Source of the DNA: an uncultured Bacillota bacterium
GTDB taxonomy: Bacteria > Bacillota_I > Bacilli_A > RF39 > UBA660
DNA: 48,729 nucleotides
Direction: 5' to 3'
Assembly: GCA_946407495.1 (NCBI GenBank)
Contig: CAMJOB010000006.1
Coordinates: 1-48,729, forward strand
The translations under genes and the position numbers were made by a program. Shown one piece after another: positions 8,180 through 15,760 of this stretch. How positions within the stretch are numbered: the first letter of the stretch is position 1; the number at the start of each line of letters is the position of its first letter. The notes beneath the pieces were generated by a model. The model worked only from the letters and a program-made list of their open reading frames with translations, had not been told where the DNA came from and did not search any database.

Positions 8180-8467
8180 CTACTTCATTGAGCTTGCTAA
8201 ATCGCTGATCATACTTGAGAATGATTGTTTTTGCATTCCCATATATTCTTCAGCATCATCAATTGTTTGTGCTAATTTATTAAATATATCTTCCTTTGCT
8301 TGGAATTTGTTTAATAAATCATTTGCTGGATCTCCCATAATGTCACCACTTGTAATTTCGGTAACTAAAGCTTGTAATCTTGCTAAATTACTTTTGTAAT
8401 CTTCTCCTGCTGTTTCTAATGCATTTTTTAAATCTGCTAAACTTTCTTCTTCTACATGAATAGCCAT
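8180..8467 (-). CDS. WXG100-like T7SS small protein A, copy 2
   Basis: A 95-residue protein, identical to the product of 16128-16415. Two helices, residues ~5-38 (EESLADLKNALETAGEDYKS) and ~55-92, are separated by a turn SGDIMGDPAND, where IMG occupies the WXG position and Trp is absent. The size and helix-turn-helix layout match the ESAT-6-like WXG100 superfamily. ATG 8467 follows a strong AGGAGGTG site. It is the first gene after the promoter at 8537-8565 and heads the second T7SS cassette (A, B, 824-aa protein, DUF4176). Confidence 0.82.
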   Translation of the reverse strand: MAIHVEEESLADLKNALETAGEDYKSNLARLQALVTEITSGDIMGDPANDLLNKFQAKEDIFNKLAQTIDDAEEYMGMQKQSFSSMISDLASSMK

Positions 8468-8536
8468 GCTTTCACCTCCTATGGATTTTTAAGAATAATG
8501 CGTTTCGACAATCCGAACCCTTATCCTTATAAATCA

Positions 8537-8565
8537 ATTTTATTATTTTTTTACTTTTTATGCAA
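8537..8565 (-). promoter_or_regulatory. Promoter of T7SS cassette 2
   Basis: On the minus strand TTGCAT (8560-8565), 17-bp spacer, TAAAAT (8537-8542). The leader to the ATG at 8467 is about 60 nt. The other copy has the same -10 and TTGCAA at -35 although the spacer differs. Confidence 0.7.
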
Positions 8566-8596
8566 GGTTTTATAGTAATCTTATACACTTTTTTTA

Positions 8597-8630
8597 TAAA
8601 GAAAAAGGAGATTATTTTTATCTCCTTTTA
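8597..8630 (-). terminator. Terminator of T7SS cassette 1
   Basis: AAAAGGAGAT / ATCTCCTTTT hairpin at and just past the stop of the 418-aa gene, followed on the minus strand by a T-rich stretch; it separates cassette 1 from the promoter of cassette 2. Confidence 0.8.
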
Positions 8631-9884
8631 TTCATCTACAAAGTTAAAATTGTCACTTGGTTTTTCATCGTCATCTTCAAGTTCTTCAATGATTTCTGTT
8701 GAATCTTTAATTCCATATTCAACGTTCATATCATCTTCGCTTCCGTTCCAATCTTCTGATTCAATTTCATCTTTCTTTTCTTCATCATCATCGTCGTCTT
8801 CTTTTCTCCAGTTGTTATTACTATAGTCGATATAAGCTTTGGTTCCAATTCCAGCTGCTGCTGAAGCACTTAATGCTGCTGCAGTTGGGATGATGTAATT
8901 ATTTTCAGTCTTTGTATCATTAGAATTGATTGGTTGATCAAGTTTTTTAACTTTTTCTTTACGAAGATTTGCTGTTGTAATTGAAGAAGCTAATGTTCCT
9001 ACTCCAGCAGCTGCTTTAATCTTATCTTCTTTATCTTTACTATCATCTGAGAAGTCTAATGGTTTTCTATCTCCATCACCTGGAATACCTGGATTTACAG
9101 GTGGTACATATCCATCATCTCGTGTATTTGTATTTCTTGGTGTAGTTGTTGTCTTAATTGGATTTACTGTAATTGTATGAGTTGGTGTTGGTTCAGCTGG
9201 CTTAGTTGATGTTGGTATTGGATTAGTAGTACTCTTTGTTGGTGTTGGTTGTGTTGTAATAGGAGTTGGACTATGTGTTGGAATTTGAGTAATTTCTTTC
9301 TTTTCAAATGCGTCAGTATTAATTTTATTATTACTGTTTCCACCGCCACCTCCACTGTAACCACTAACCTTGTTACCAGAGCCGCCTTTTCCATTAAATT
9401 GATCTAATGTATATTTATTTGCATACTCACCTAATCTTGCATAGTCGTCAAACAAACTGATTCCTTCAGCTGCTGCTGCAAGTTGTCCTGGAGAATATGC
9501 ATCTCTATTATTATAAACATCAATTGCACTTACAGTTGCTTCAATATCTTTTTTTAGACTTGTCATTAATTGTTTTAGTTCTTCAGTATCTTTTTTGAAA
9601 TCATTTACGATTTCTTCTGTATTACTTCCTCCATATGAAGGAATATCTAGATCATATAGTAAGTTATCTTCTGCTAAACAGTTATTTTTAACTACACCAT
9701 AGAAACCATTTAGATTTTGTAAATTATTAATAGCTTGATTACTATTTTCATCTGCTTTTTCTGCAAGTGAAATTAGTTCAGTTAGTTTTTCTAATCCAGC
9801 AGAAACGCTTTCCTTATCACAGTGAACAACACCTTTTGATAAGTTTCCATGGATATATGCTTGCTTTAATTCTTCTTTTGTCAT
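8628..9884 (-). CDS. Putative T7SS substrate, class 2, with shared C-terminal anchor module (418 aa)
   Basis: Paralogue of the 462-residue protein at 10635. The N-terminal ~150 residues are helical with conserved blocks VVHCDKESVSAGLEKL, NLNGFYGVV and CLAEDNLLYDLDIPSYGG, then AAAEGISLFDDYARL. A Gly patch (GYSGGGGGNS) and a Thr/Pro linker (~200-270) follow. The last 123 residues are the common module: GTLASSITTA, IIPTAAALSASAAAGIGTK, then an acidic tail with SEDWNGSEDDMNVEYG, almost the same motif as in the 723-aa protein. ATG 9884 overlaps the TGA of the upstream 207-aa gene as ATGA, so translation is coupled. No signal peptide and no toxin motif are seen. Confidence 0.85.
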   Translation of the reverse strand: MTKEELKQAYIHGNLSKGVVHCDKESVSAGLEKLTELISLAEKADENSNQAINNLQNLNGFYGVVKNNCLAEDNLLYDLDIPSYGGSNTEEIVNDFKKDTEELKQLMTSLKKDIEATVSAIDVYNNRDAYSPGQLAAAAEGISLFDDYARLGEYANKYTLDQFNGKGGSGNKVSGYSGGGGGNSNNKINTDAFEKKEITQIPTHSPTPITTQPTPTKSTTNPIPTSTKPAEPTPTHTITVNPIKTTTTPRNTNTRDDGYVPPVNPGIPGDGDRKPLDFSDDSKDKEDKIKAAAGVGTLASSITTANLRKEKVKKLDQPINSNDTKTENNYIIPTAAALSASAAAGIGTKAYIDYSNNNWRKEDDDDDEEKKDEIESEDWNGSEDDMNVEYGIKDSTEIIEELEDDDEKPSDNFNFVDE

Positions 9885-10504
9885 AGATCCCAACCACTAT
9901 CCTTTCTGCTCCAATCCTTCTTTGTATTGTATGGTGGATTAGTACCATAATAACGATAATAATCTTTTGCTACACATAATTGGAAATCATGAACGAATGG
10001 TGCTCTTTCACCTGCGGCATCAATAAACTCTTGCATTGGAATACGATATGTTCTATCAATTTTATCTATTATTTCATCAATTCTTACTTCATAAGTTTTC
10101 TTATCAACATACAACTTATTCTTTCCTAATTGATCTCTTAATAATTCTAGTTCTGCTGAAATATTTCTAATATCATCAACTACTGATTGATATGTTTGAA
10201 GTTCTTTTCTTACTGAGTCTACATTTACACAATATCCTTCAAGTGCTCCTTCATTAGCTTGTGGTGTATTTTCTCTTATTTTCTTTTTAGCATATCTATC
10301 TGCGTCTTTCCAGTTTCCTTCTCCAAATACTTCACCTAAGTAAGTAATTGGATTCCACATATAAGAGGTTACATAATCATCATATTTCTTTTTTATGTTT
10401 TCATAATAAGTTCTTGGATTATCTGCATCTTCAATAAACTTTTTATATGTAGGTCTATTCATTAATTGAGCACAATAACCGCTGTAGCTTTTATTCATTC
10501 CCAT
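9881..10504 (-). CDS. T7SS-island partner protein of the 418-aa substrate (207 aa)
   Basis: An unrecognised family, paralogous to the 222-aa protein at 12020. Shared blocks are an N-terminal YSGYCAQLMNRPTYKKF-type segment with DADNPRTYYEN, a coiled-coil region (~95-135), YEVRIDEIIDKI, MQEFIDAAGERAPFV and DFQLCVAKDYYRYYG, ending KKDWSRKDSGW. It is soluble and Tyr-rich with no signal peptide. The stop is fused to the start of the 418-aa gene (ATGA), which suggests 1:1 synthesis; a chaperone or co-secreted partner role is inferred from this repeated pairing. It has its own promoter (10536-10564) and an AGGATGTGAT ribosome site. Confidence 0.82.
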   Translation of the reverse strand: MGMNKSYSGYCAQLMNRPTYKKFIEDADNPRTYYENIKKKYDDYVTSYMWNPITYLGEVFGEGNWKDADRYAKKKIRENTPQANEGALEGYCVNVDSVRKELQTYQSVVDDIRNISAELELLRDQLGKNKLYVDKKTYEVRIDEIIDKIDRTYRIPMQEFIDAAGERAPFVHDFQLCVAKDYYRYYGTNPPYNTKKDWSRKDSGWDL

Positions 10505-10535
10505 ATAATCACATCCTATTTTATCTTATAATAAC

Positions 10536-10564
10536 ATTTTACTTGTTTTTTAAGATAATATCAA
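10536..10564 (-). promoter_or_regulatory. Promoter of the 207/418-aa pair
   Basis: Minus strand TTGATA (10559-10564), 17-bp spacer, TAAAAT (10536-10541), 31 bp before ATG 10504. The -10 hexamer is the same as at the other three promoters of the island. Confidence 0.65.
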
Positions 10565-10602
10565 TAATTTATTAATAAGATATCCAAAAAAATGCAAAGA
10601 AA

Positions 10603-10634
10603 AAGTCAATGTAAATTCATTGACTTTATTTTTC
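10603..10634 (-). terminator. Terminator after the 462-aa gene
   Basis: AAAGTCAATG / CATTGACTTT stem with loop AATTTA, followed by TTTTC on the minus strand; immediately after the stop at 10635. Confidence 0.8.
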
Positions 10635-12023
10635 TTATAATTCGTTTTCTTCAATGATAAATCCGTCCATAGAACCTTTTTTATTATCTTCAACTTCCAT
10701 TTGTTTACGGATTTCATCTTTTCCTTGTGTTTTATTAACAACTTCTTCAAGTACAACTCTTTGATTTGTTTTATCTGGTCTACTTTCTTCTCTTTCTTCT
10801 TCATCTTTTTCTTTTGCTTGTTTTACGTATACTTTAGTTCCAATACCAGCTACACTTGCGGCACTTAATGCTGCTGCAGTTGGTAATACGTATTCTTGTT
10901 GTTCATCGGTTGTTGTAGAAGTGTTTTGATTAATTGGTTTATTAATCTTAGAAATAGTTCCAAGTGAACGAGCTTGTGTAGAAGTAATTGATGAAGCTAA
11001 TGCACCTTGTTGTCCTGATGCAGCGATTCCTTTTACTGCTCCTAGTTTAACTTTTTCTGCCTCTTGTTTAGTAACAGTAGCAGTTGTTCCTCCAAAACTG
11101 TATCCTTGTGATGAGAATCCTCCACCACCATGGACAGTACCACTTGTTCCTGTAGTTGTATTTGTTGTTTGTACTTGTTTATTTGTATTACTTTTAATAA
11201 TATCGTCTTTATTGATTTGTTCAACCTTGATGTTTCCATCTCCTGTTGATACTTTTCCAGTAGCTGATTTTTCAAATGTATCTTCTGATTCGCTAGCAAG
11301 ATTTTTATTTTTGCTATCCATGTATTCTTTTTGTACTTCTTCTGGTTTTTTGTATTCAGTAGCTTGTGCTGCTTGGAAACTTGTTGTTTGAACATCTTGA
11401 ACACTCTTAGGAGATGCTGTAGTAGTTACTGCACGTTTTACAGTTCCACCAGCACCACCAGATGATCCTCCTGAAACTTTATTTTTTTGGAATGTGCCAT
11501 TAGCTATCTCTTCTGCAGTTTTTGTTCTTTGTGGAATAGTTGCTCCTAATTCAGGATTTTCTGCAGCAATTCTTTCATAGTCTTCAAATAAACTAATTCT
11601 TGATGCAGCTGCTTTTAGTTCCTCTGCAGAGTATTTATCGCTATTGGCATACATTTCAATAGCTTCTTTTGTATTTACAATATCAGTTCTTAATTTTTCT
11701 ACTGCTTCTTTTGTTTCTGTTGTATAAGTTGGAAAATCATTTAAAATATTTTCTGTATTATCATCTTTTCCCCATGAAGGTATATCTAGATCATATAGAA
11801 CATTATCTTCTGATAGACATCCGCTTTGAACAACACCATAAAACCCATTTAAGCCTTTGAAATCTGAGATACACTTATTAACACTATCAATAATGTCATT
11901 GGCGTTATTTACATATGTTAATAACTTTTCAATTCCTTCATTAACTTCTTTCTCGTCACAATGAAGAACTGTTGTAGCGCAACCTTTAGTAGTGAACGCT
12001 GTATTGAATTGTTCTCTTGTCAT
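10635..12023 (-). CDS. Putative T7SS substrate, class 2, with shared C-terminal anchor module (462 aa)
   Basis: Paralogue of the 418-aa protein. The N-terminal blocks are VLHCDEKEVNEGIEKLL, LNGFYGVVQSGCLSEDN, VLYDLDIPSWG and AAASRISLFEDYERIA. A Gly/Ser patch (KVSGGSSGGAGG) and a Thr/Gln linker follow, then GTVHGGGGFSSQGYSFGG, which is also present in both class 1 proteins. The final 123 residues hold GALASSITST, VLPTAAALSAASVAGIGTK and a charged acidic tail. ATG 12023 overlaps the upstream TGA (ATGA) and follows AGGGGTGG, which I prefer over GTG 12032. No catalytic or toxin motif is apparent. T7SS export is inferred from the neighbours. Confidence 0.85.
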   Translation of the reverse strand: MTREQFNTAFTTKGCATTVLHCDEKEVNEGIEKLLTYVNNANDIIDSVNKCISDFKGLNGFYGVVQSGCLSEDNVLYDLDIPSWGKDDNTENILNDFPTYTTETKEAVEKLRTDIVNTKEAIEMYANSDKYSAEELKAAASRISLFEDYERIAAENPELGATIPQRTKTAEEIANGTFQKNKVSGGSSGGAGGTVKRAVTTTASPKSVQDVQTTSFQAAQATEYKKPEEVQKEYMDSKNKNLASESEDTFEKSATGKVSTGDGNIKVEQINKDDIIKSNTNKQVQTTNTTTGTSGTVHGGGGFSSQGYSFGGTTATVTKQEAEKVKLGAVKGIAASGQQGALASSITSTQARSLGTISKINKPINQNTSTTTDEQQEYVLPTAAALSAASVAGIGTKVYVKQAKEKDEEEREESRPDKTNQRVVLEEVVNKTQGKDEIRKQMEVEDNKKGSMDGFIIEENEL

Positions 12024-12688
12024 TTCGTCCACCCCTTACCAGATCTATCCCAGTTTTTCTTAGTATGATAAACTCCTAGTTTTCCAAAGTAACGATAGTA
12101 ATCTAATTCTACTGCTAGTTGGAAATCTTGAACAAAATCTGCTCTTTCAGTTGCTGAGTCTACAAACTCTTGCATAATTCTTCTATATTTAGTCAATTTT
12201 TCTTTAATTTCATCTATACGTATTTCATAGTTTTTATTATCAACGTACATTCTTTCTTGTCCAACTTGTTCTTTAACTTCTTCTAGGTGATTTAATAATT
12301 GACTCATGTTATCAACTTCAGTTTGAACTCTTTGACATATTCCTTTAATTGCTGCTGAGGAAACAATATATGATCCACAGTTTGTTTTCTTTGGTTCTGC
12401 CTCAATAGTCTTTCTACGAGCTTCTTCTTTTGCAGCTATAAAATTCGTTTGAGAGATATTATTTGTATTAACTGTATTTGTACATTGATTATTTCTATAT
12501 CCATAATCTCCAGAAGCTCTATATAAGTATTGTTTATTTGAATTTATACTCATTAAAAATTGAGTTTGCTTTTGGTTCATATTTTCATATAAAACCTTAG
12601 GTGAATCAGCATCTCTAATAAATTTTTGATATCTTTCTTGTTGCATTAATTGTTGACAATGTGATCCATATGCTCCATCCATGCTCAT
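12020..12688 (-). CDS. T7SS-island partner protein of the 462-aa substrate (222 aa)
   Basis: An unrecognised family, paralogue of the 207-aa protein, sharing YGSHCQQLMQQERYQKF, DADSPKVLYENM, the coiled-coil EVDNMSQLLNHLEEVKEQVG, YEIRIDEIKEKL, MQEFVDSATERADFV and DFQLAVELDYYRYFG. The middle (~45-100) is divergent and Asn-rich. ATG 12688 has AGGAAG at 8 nt; a GTG at 12697 is too close to that site. It ends in an ATGA overlap with the 462-aa gene, so the two are translationally coupled. It probably acts with that product, as a chaperone or a secreted partner, but nothing in the sequence proves which. Confidence 0.82.
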   Translation of the reverse strand: MSMDGAYGSHCQQLMQQERYQKFIRDADSPKVLYENMNQKQTQFLMSINSNKQYLYRASGDYGYRNNQCTNTVNTNNISQTNFIAAKEEARRKTIEAEPKKTNCGSYIVSSAAIKGICQRVQTEVDNMSQLLNHLEEVKEQVGQERMYVDNKNYEIRIDEIKEKLTKYRRIMQEFVDSATERADFVQDFQLAVELDYYRYFGKLGVYHTKKNWDRSGKGWTK

Positions 12689-12716
12689 TCTAATCACTTC
12701 CTATCCTATAATATAT

Positions 12717-12745
12717 ATTTTACTTTTTTTTTACAATTATTACAA
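12717..12745 (-). promoter_or_regulatory. Promoter of the 222/462-aa pair
   Basis: Minus strand TTGTAA (12740-12745), 17-bp A-rich spacer, TAAAAT (12717-12722); ATG at 12688. Confidence 0.65.
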
Positions 12746-12767
12746 CTACTTAAATACTTATTTGACA

Positions 12768-12797
12768 AAAAAAAGACTACTCTTCTGTAGTCTTTCC
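12768..12797 (-). terminator. Terminator after DUF4176 copy 1
   Basis: AAGACTAC-AGAAGA-GTAGTCTT hairpin followed by T-run on the minus strand; the 5' arm lies in the last codons of the gene. Confidence 0.85.
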
Positions 12798-13115
12798 TTC
12801 ATATTTTTGTTTATAGATTTCATATCCTCCATTTAGGATACCAGTAAATTCTTTATATTGATCAGTTTCATATCCAACAAATAGGATTTTATCTATATCA
12901 GCATGGTTAAATGCATGAATTACATTTGCTTCAACAATTCCTTCTGGATATGTACATCCACCATATTCATACATTTTTTTATCTGCTTCTTTTTCTGTAC
13001 CATCCTTTTGGATTTGAGTTCCTGTTGGGAAAATACAGTAACTAGTAATCATTAATTCTTTTTTAGCACCTTTTAGTAAAACAACTGAACCAATTGGTAA
13101 AAATCTTTCTTTCAT
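12777..13115 (-). CDS. DUF4176 family protein (T7SS-associated), copy 1
   Basis: A 112-residue protein, MKERFLPIGSVVLLKGAKKE at the N-terminus, with YEYGGCTYPEG and EANVIHAFNH in the middle: DUF4176, a family found in Bacillota T7SS substrate loci with no known activity. Roughly nine in ten residues match copy 2 (4913-5254); most changes are in the C-terminal third. It starts after AAGGAGGG, 14 bp downstream of the 723-aa protein, the same order as in cassette 2. The stable linkage to class 1 substrates suggests a dedicated accessory function for them. Confidence 0.88.
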   Translation of the reverse strand: MKERFLPIGSVVLLKGAKKELMITSYCIFPTGTQIQKDGTEKEADKKMYEYGGCTYPEGIVEANVIHAFNHADIDKILFVGYETDQYKEFTGILNGGYEIYKQKYEGKTTEE

Positions 13116-13129
13116 AGCTTTAGCCCTCC

Positions 13130-15301
13130 TTATTGTACTTCTTCTAATTCACTTCTATTTGATGCTTCATATTTTTCGATAATTGAATCAGCGCTGTAGC
13201 TGTAATCATCGTCATCATCTAGTGAATTATTATTTTCTGTTCCATAATCAATTCTAATATCATCTTCAGAACCATTCCATTCTTCAGAAGTATATCCGTT
13301 ATTTTCTTCTCCTTCGAATTCTTCATTTTGATTGTTCTTTTGATGATCCATATATGCTTTAGCACCAATTCCTGCTGCTGCAGAAGCACTTAATGCTGCA
13401 GCTGTAGGGATAACATAATTTGCTTTCTCTGAAGTTGATGCTGTAGTATCGATTGGTGAATTGATTTTTAATGTTTCGTTTCTTCTGTTCTTTGTACTTG
13501 AGATAGAAGAAGCTAAAGTTCCTTTTCCAGAAGCAGCTGTTGATGTTCCTGTCTTTGTAGAACTTGTTGTAGTAGTTGATGTACCATCTTTTGAAGTAGA
13601 TCCTCCAAAACTGTATCCAGAACTTGAGTATCCACCACCACCATGTGTGGTACCACTACTTCCTGTGTATGTTGAACCTCCACCAGTGTATGTTGTTCCT
13701 CCTGAACGAGTTGATCCTCCTGTTGATGTACTTCCACCAGTGCTTGTTGTTCCTCCTGTATTTTTTGAAGGATTATTATTTCCTATATATGAGCTTCCAC
13801 CACTTTGTGATCCACTTGATGAATTTCCACCTATATCACTAATTGATCTATAATTTCCTGTAGTAGCTTCATTAGTTGGTGCGTTTGGAACATCTACTGT
13901 TCCAGCACTAACTGGTGTAGCATTATTTGGAGCAGCTGAAACTGTTCCTCCGCCACTTGAAGATCCTCCACCTGAAGAATAACCACTTACTTTTCCACCA
14001 CCAGATGATCCTCCACTTGAAACTGTAGAACCACCACCAGCAGTATTACCGCCAGTTATTCCAGTACCAGGATTTGTTGCAGCTTTTAGTTGAACTCTTT
14101 CTTGTTCAGGTAAAGCTGTTGGCATTTCTATATTTTTAACTGCAACATCTCCTACTCCTGATGTCGCAATTCTTGCATTAGATTCTAATGAAGCTTCTCT
14201 TACTCTAGGAACTAATGCAGTACCTGCCGTTAATACTTGTCCTACAGTATTGCTCTTTGTAGCGACATTTAATGCTCCAGTTCCAACATGTGTTATGGCA
14301 TCTCCTGTCCAGTCTACTGCTTTTCCTAGCATTGTTCTTGCTCCTTCTTCTCCAAGAAGTTTTGTAGTAATTCCTGATGTTTTTTCTACAACTTTAGCTC
14401 CACCATTTTCAACTAAACTTACAGTTTTTTCTCCAACACTACGTACTCCAGACATTTTTTCACTATTAGTCATGAAGTCATCAATTTTATCTGTCATTTT
14501 ATTTTCATAGAAGTTATTTTTTCCAAATTTAGATGAAAGTTTTTCACCAATCTTACCACCAGCATAGGCAAGTGCAGCATCTGTTGCTCCACGTTTAACA
14601 CCATATGCAAAGGATTCATTAAATGATTTACCTTCGATTAATCCTTGCTCTGTACCAGATCCTAATCCTCCAACACCAGCAACGATAGTATTTGCCGTAA
14701 TACTACTTAATCCAGTAGCACCACCTGTAGCAGCAGCTATAGCAACATATCCTACTGCAGTACCAACACCTTTGATGATATTTGCGCATGTACTATCTTT
14801 AGAAAAATAACTATATTTATCAAAATAATTGTTTAAAGGTGACATTACTGTTCCAGCTGCATCAAATTTTACTATTTCTCCACAGGCATTTTGAAAATCT
14901 TTATTAAAGATTCCACCAACGAATCCTACTAAACTTATCGCAGCATCTCCGATACTTTCAACCGCACTTAATAAACCTTCTGTAAATTTAGAAAATGCAA
15001 GACCAATAGAAGAAAATATCTTTTTCCACCAAGGGGCGTTATTGTAATCCTCGATTTCATCTCTTTTACTTTCTATAGCTTTTCTTAAATCATTAATGTA
15101 ATCTTTTCCTTCGTTTGGTAGATTACAAATAACTGTTTTATTTGTACCTAAGTCTATGCATCTACTTACACCTTGTACATTTTGTAATTGTGCAAATGCG
15201 TTTTCTAATGCAGATTCTGTAGTATTTAGTGTTGCAGCGGCATCATTTAATCTGTCGATTGAAGCGTTAACCTTACTAGCTTCATATGTATATCTTCCCA
15301 T
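13130..15301 (-). CDS. Large putative T7SS substrate, class 1, with shared C-terminal anchor module (723 aa)
   Basis: Paralogue of the 824-aa protein. Residues 1-95 are WXG-like helices ending EDYNNAPWWKKIFSSIG. Residues ~95-245 are Gly/Ala-rich with hydrophobic patches and NIIKGVGTAVGYVAIAAA, AGVGGLGSGTE and GKSFNESFAYGVKRGA. From ~400 a long Ser/Gly/Thr linker contains repeated TGGST and SGGGS units and TTHGGGGYSSSGYSFGG. From residue 593 is the common module: GTLASSISST, VIPTAAALSASAAAGIGAK, then an acidic tail with SEEWNGSEDDIRIDYG. There is no nuclease, NADase or lipase motif. It lacks the coiled-coil insertion of the 824-aa paralogue. A surface-anchored or secreted structural role is inferred. 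Confidence 0.85.
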   Translation of the reverse strand: MGRYTYEASKVNASIDRLNDAAATLNTTESALENAFAQLQNVQGVSRCIDLGTNKTVICNLPNEGKDYINDLRKAIESKRDEIEDYNNAPWWKKIFSSIGLAFSKFTEGLLSAVESIGDAAISLVGFVGGIFNKDFQNACGEIVKFDAAGTVMSPLNNYFDKYSYFSKDSTCANIIKGVGTAVGYVAIAAATGGATGLSSITANTIVAGVGGLGSGTEQGLIEGKSFNESFAYGVKRGATDAALAYAGGKIGEKLSSKFGKNNFYENKMTDKIDDFMTNSEKMSGVRSVGEKTVSLVENGGAKVVEKTSGITTKLLGEEGARTMLGKAVDWTGDAITHVGTGALNVATKSNTVGQVLTAGTALVPRVREASLESNARIATSGVGDVAVKNIEMPTALPEQERVQLKAATNPGTGITGGNTAGGGSTVSSGGSSGGGKVSGYSSGGGSSSGGGTVSAAPNNATPVSAGTVDVPNAPTNEATTGNYRSISDIGGNSSSGSQSGGSSYIGNNNPSKNTGGTTSTGGSTSTGGSTRSGGTTYTGGGSTYTGSSGTTHGGGGYSSSGYSFGGSTSKDGTSTTTTSSTKTGTSTAASGKGTLASSISSTKNRRNETLKINSPIDTTASTSEKANYVIPTAAALSASAAAGIGAKAYMDHQKNNQNEEFEGEENNGYTSEEWNGSEDDIRIDYGTENNNSLDDDDDYSYSADSIIEKYEASNRSELEEVQ

Positions 15302-15351
15302 ATTTCCTCCTATTATCCATCTTGTTGTGGTATAAGATTTCTATTCTTTTT

Positions 15352-15386
15352 TTAAACAAAAATTGAAGAAGAAGTGTTTTCTTCTC
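15352..15386 (-). terminator. Candidate partial terminator after the 113-aa gene
   Basis: GAAGAA-AACAC-TTCTTC hairpin followed by CAATTTTTG on the minus strand. It is weak, so the downstream 723-aa gene may be fed by readthrough; no convincing separate promoter was seen for it. Confidence 0.45.
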
Positions 15387-15728
15387 CTATTGTTGATTTT
15401 GACTATTTGCCACTTGTGCTCTATATTCTTGAAGTTCATTATATTGTTGAGACCAAATAGCATTAGCTGTATTTTGAATTGAGTTTGCAAAGTCTATAAT
15501 ACTCTTTTCTACTTGTCCTAGTGCGTCTCTTACTTGATCAAAACTATCTTCCATAGTTTTTCCTTCAACTTCTAGAGCACCTTTTCCACAATATCCTTTA
15601 GCATCATCTACTTTTCCTGCAGATGTTGCGAAGTCATGTGCTGCTTCACAAATTTTAGTGCAAGCTGCTTGAACTCCGTTTACATCAATCATTTGACTTT
15701 CGTCTGTAATTCCATAAGTTTGAGCCAT
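15387..15728 (-). CDS. Third WXG100-like small protein (113 aa), only in cassette 1
   Basis: A helical-hairpin protein of 113 residues: helix 1 about residues 15-40 (NGVQAACTKICEAAHDFATS), a Gly-containing turn (DDAKGYCGKGA, ~42-52), and helix 2 about 55-105 ending Gln/Asn-rich. No WxG is present, but size, layout and position between the WXG100-like pair and the 723-aa protein fit the superfamily. There is no counterpart in cassette 2, where the 824-aa gene follows directly. An AGGTGAT site precedes ATG 15728. Possibly a dedicated partner of the 723-aa protein; the evidence is positional. Confidence 0.7.
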   Translation of the reverse strand: MAQTYGITDESQMIDVNGVQAACTKICEAAHDFATSAGKVDDAKGYCGKGALEVEGKTMEDSFDQVRDALGQVEKSIIDFANSIQNTANAIWSQQYNELQEYRAQVANSQNQQ

Positions 15729-15760
15729 CTATTATCACCTTTTCTTTCTTTATATAGTGT

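Larger units (their letters stand above)
7813..8551 (-). repeat. 739-bp direct repeat, copy 2 (WXG100-like pair, leader and 3' hairpins)
   Basis: Identical to 15761-16499 except at one base (7831 a, 15779 g). It spans the -10 box, the 5' leader, both small genes and the downstream hairpins. Identity stops at 8552 inside the promoter spacer, while the -35 region (tgcaaggttt at 8561-8570) again matches. Confidence 0.95.

Noticed and set aside
10635-11006. LPTAAALSA in the 462-aa protein as an LPxTG-type sortase signal
   Set aside because: No LPxTG, the hydrophobic stretch directly includes the motif, and a long acidic tail replaces the short basic one; the paralogues have IPT.
9164-11404. Alternative minus-strand frames rich in Gln/His/Leu within the linkers (9164-9394, 11042-11404)
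   Set aside because: Frame-shifted readings of Thr/Pro- and Thr/Gln-rich linkers, without ribosome sites.
13660-13760. Short repeats in the 723-aa linker as a CRISPR or tandem DNA repeat
   Set aside because: They are degenerate codons for TGGST/SGG units inside an ORF, without spacers or uniform repeat length.
13461-13853. Plus-strand frame of 130 codons, Val/Pro-rich
   Set aside because: An antisense shadow of the Gly/Ser/Thr linker of the 723-aa gene; codon composition is forced by the repeats.
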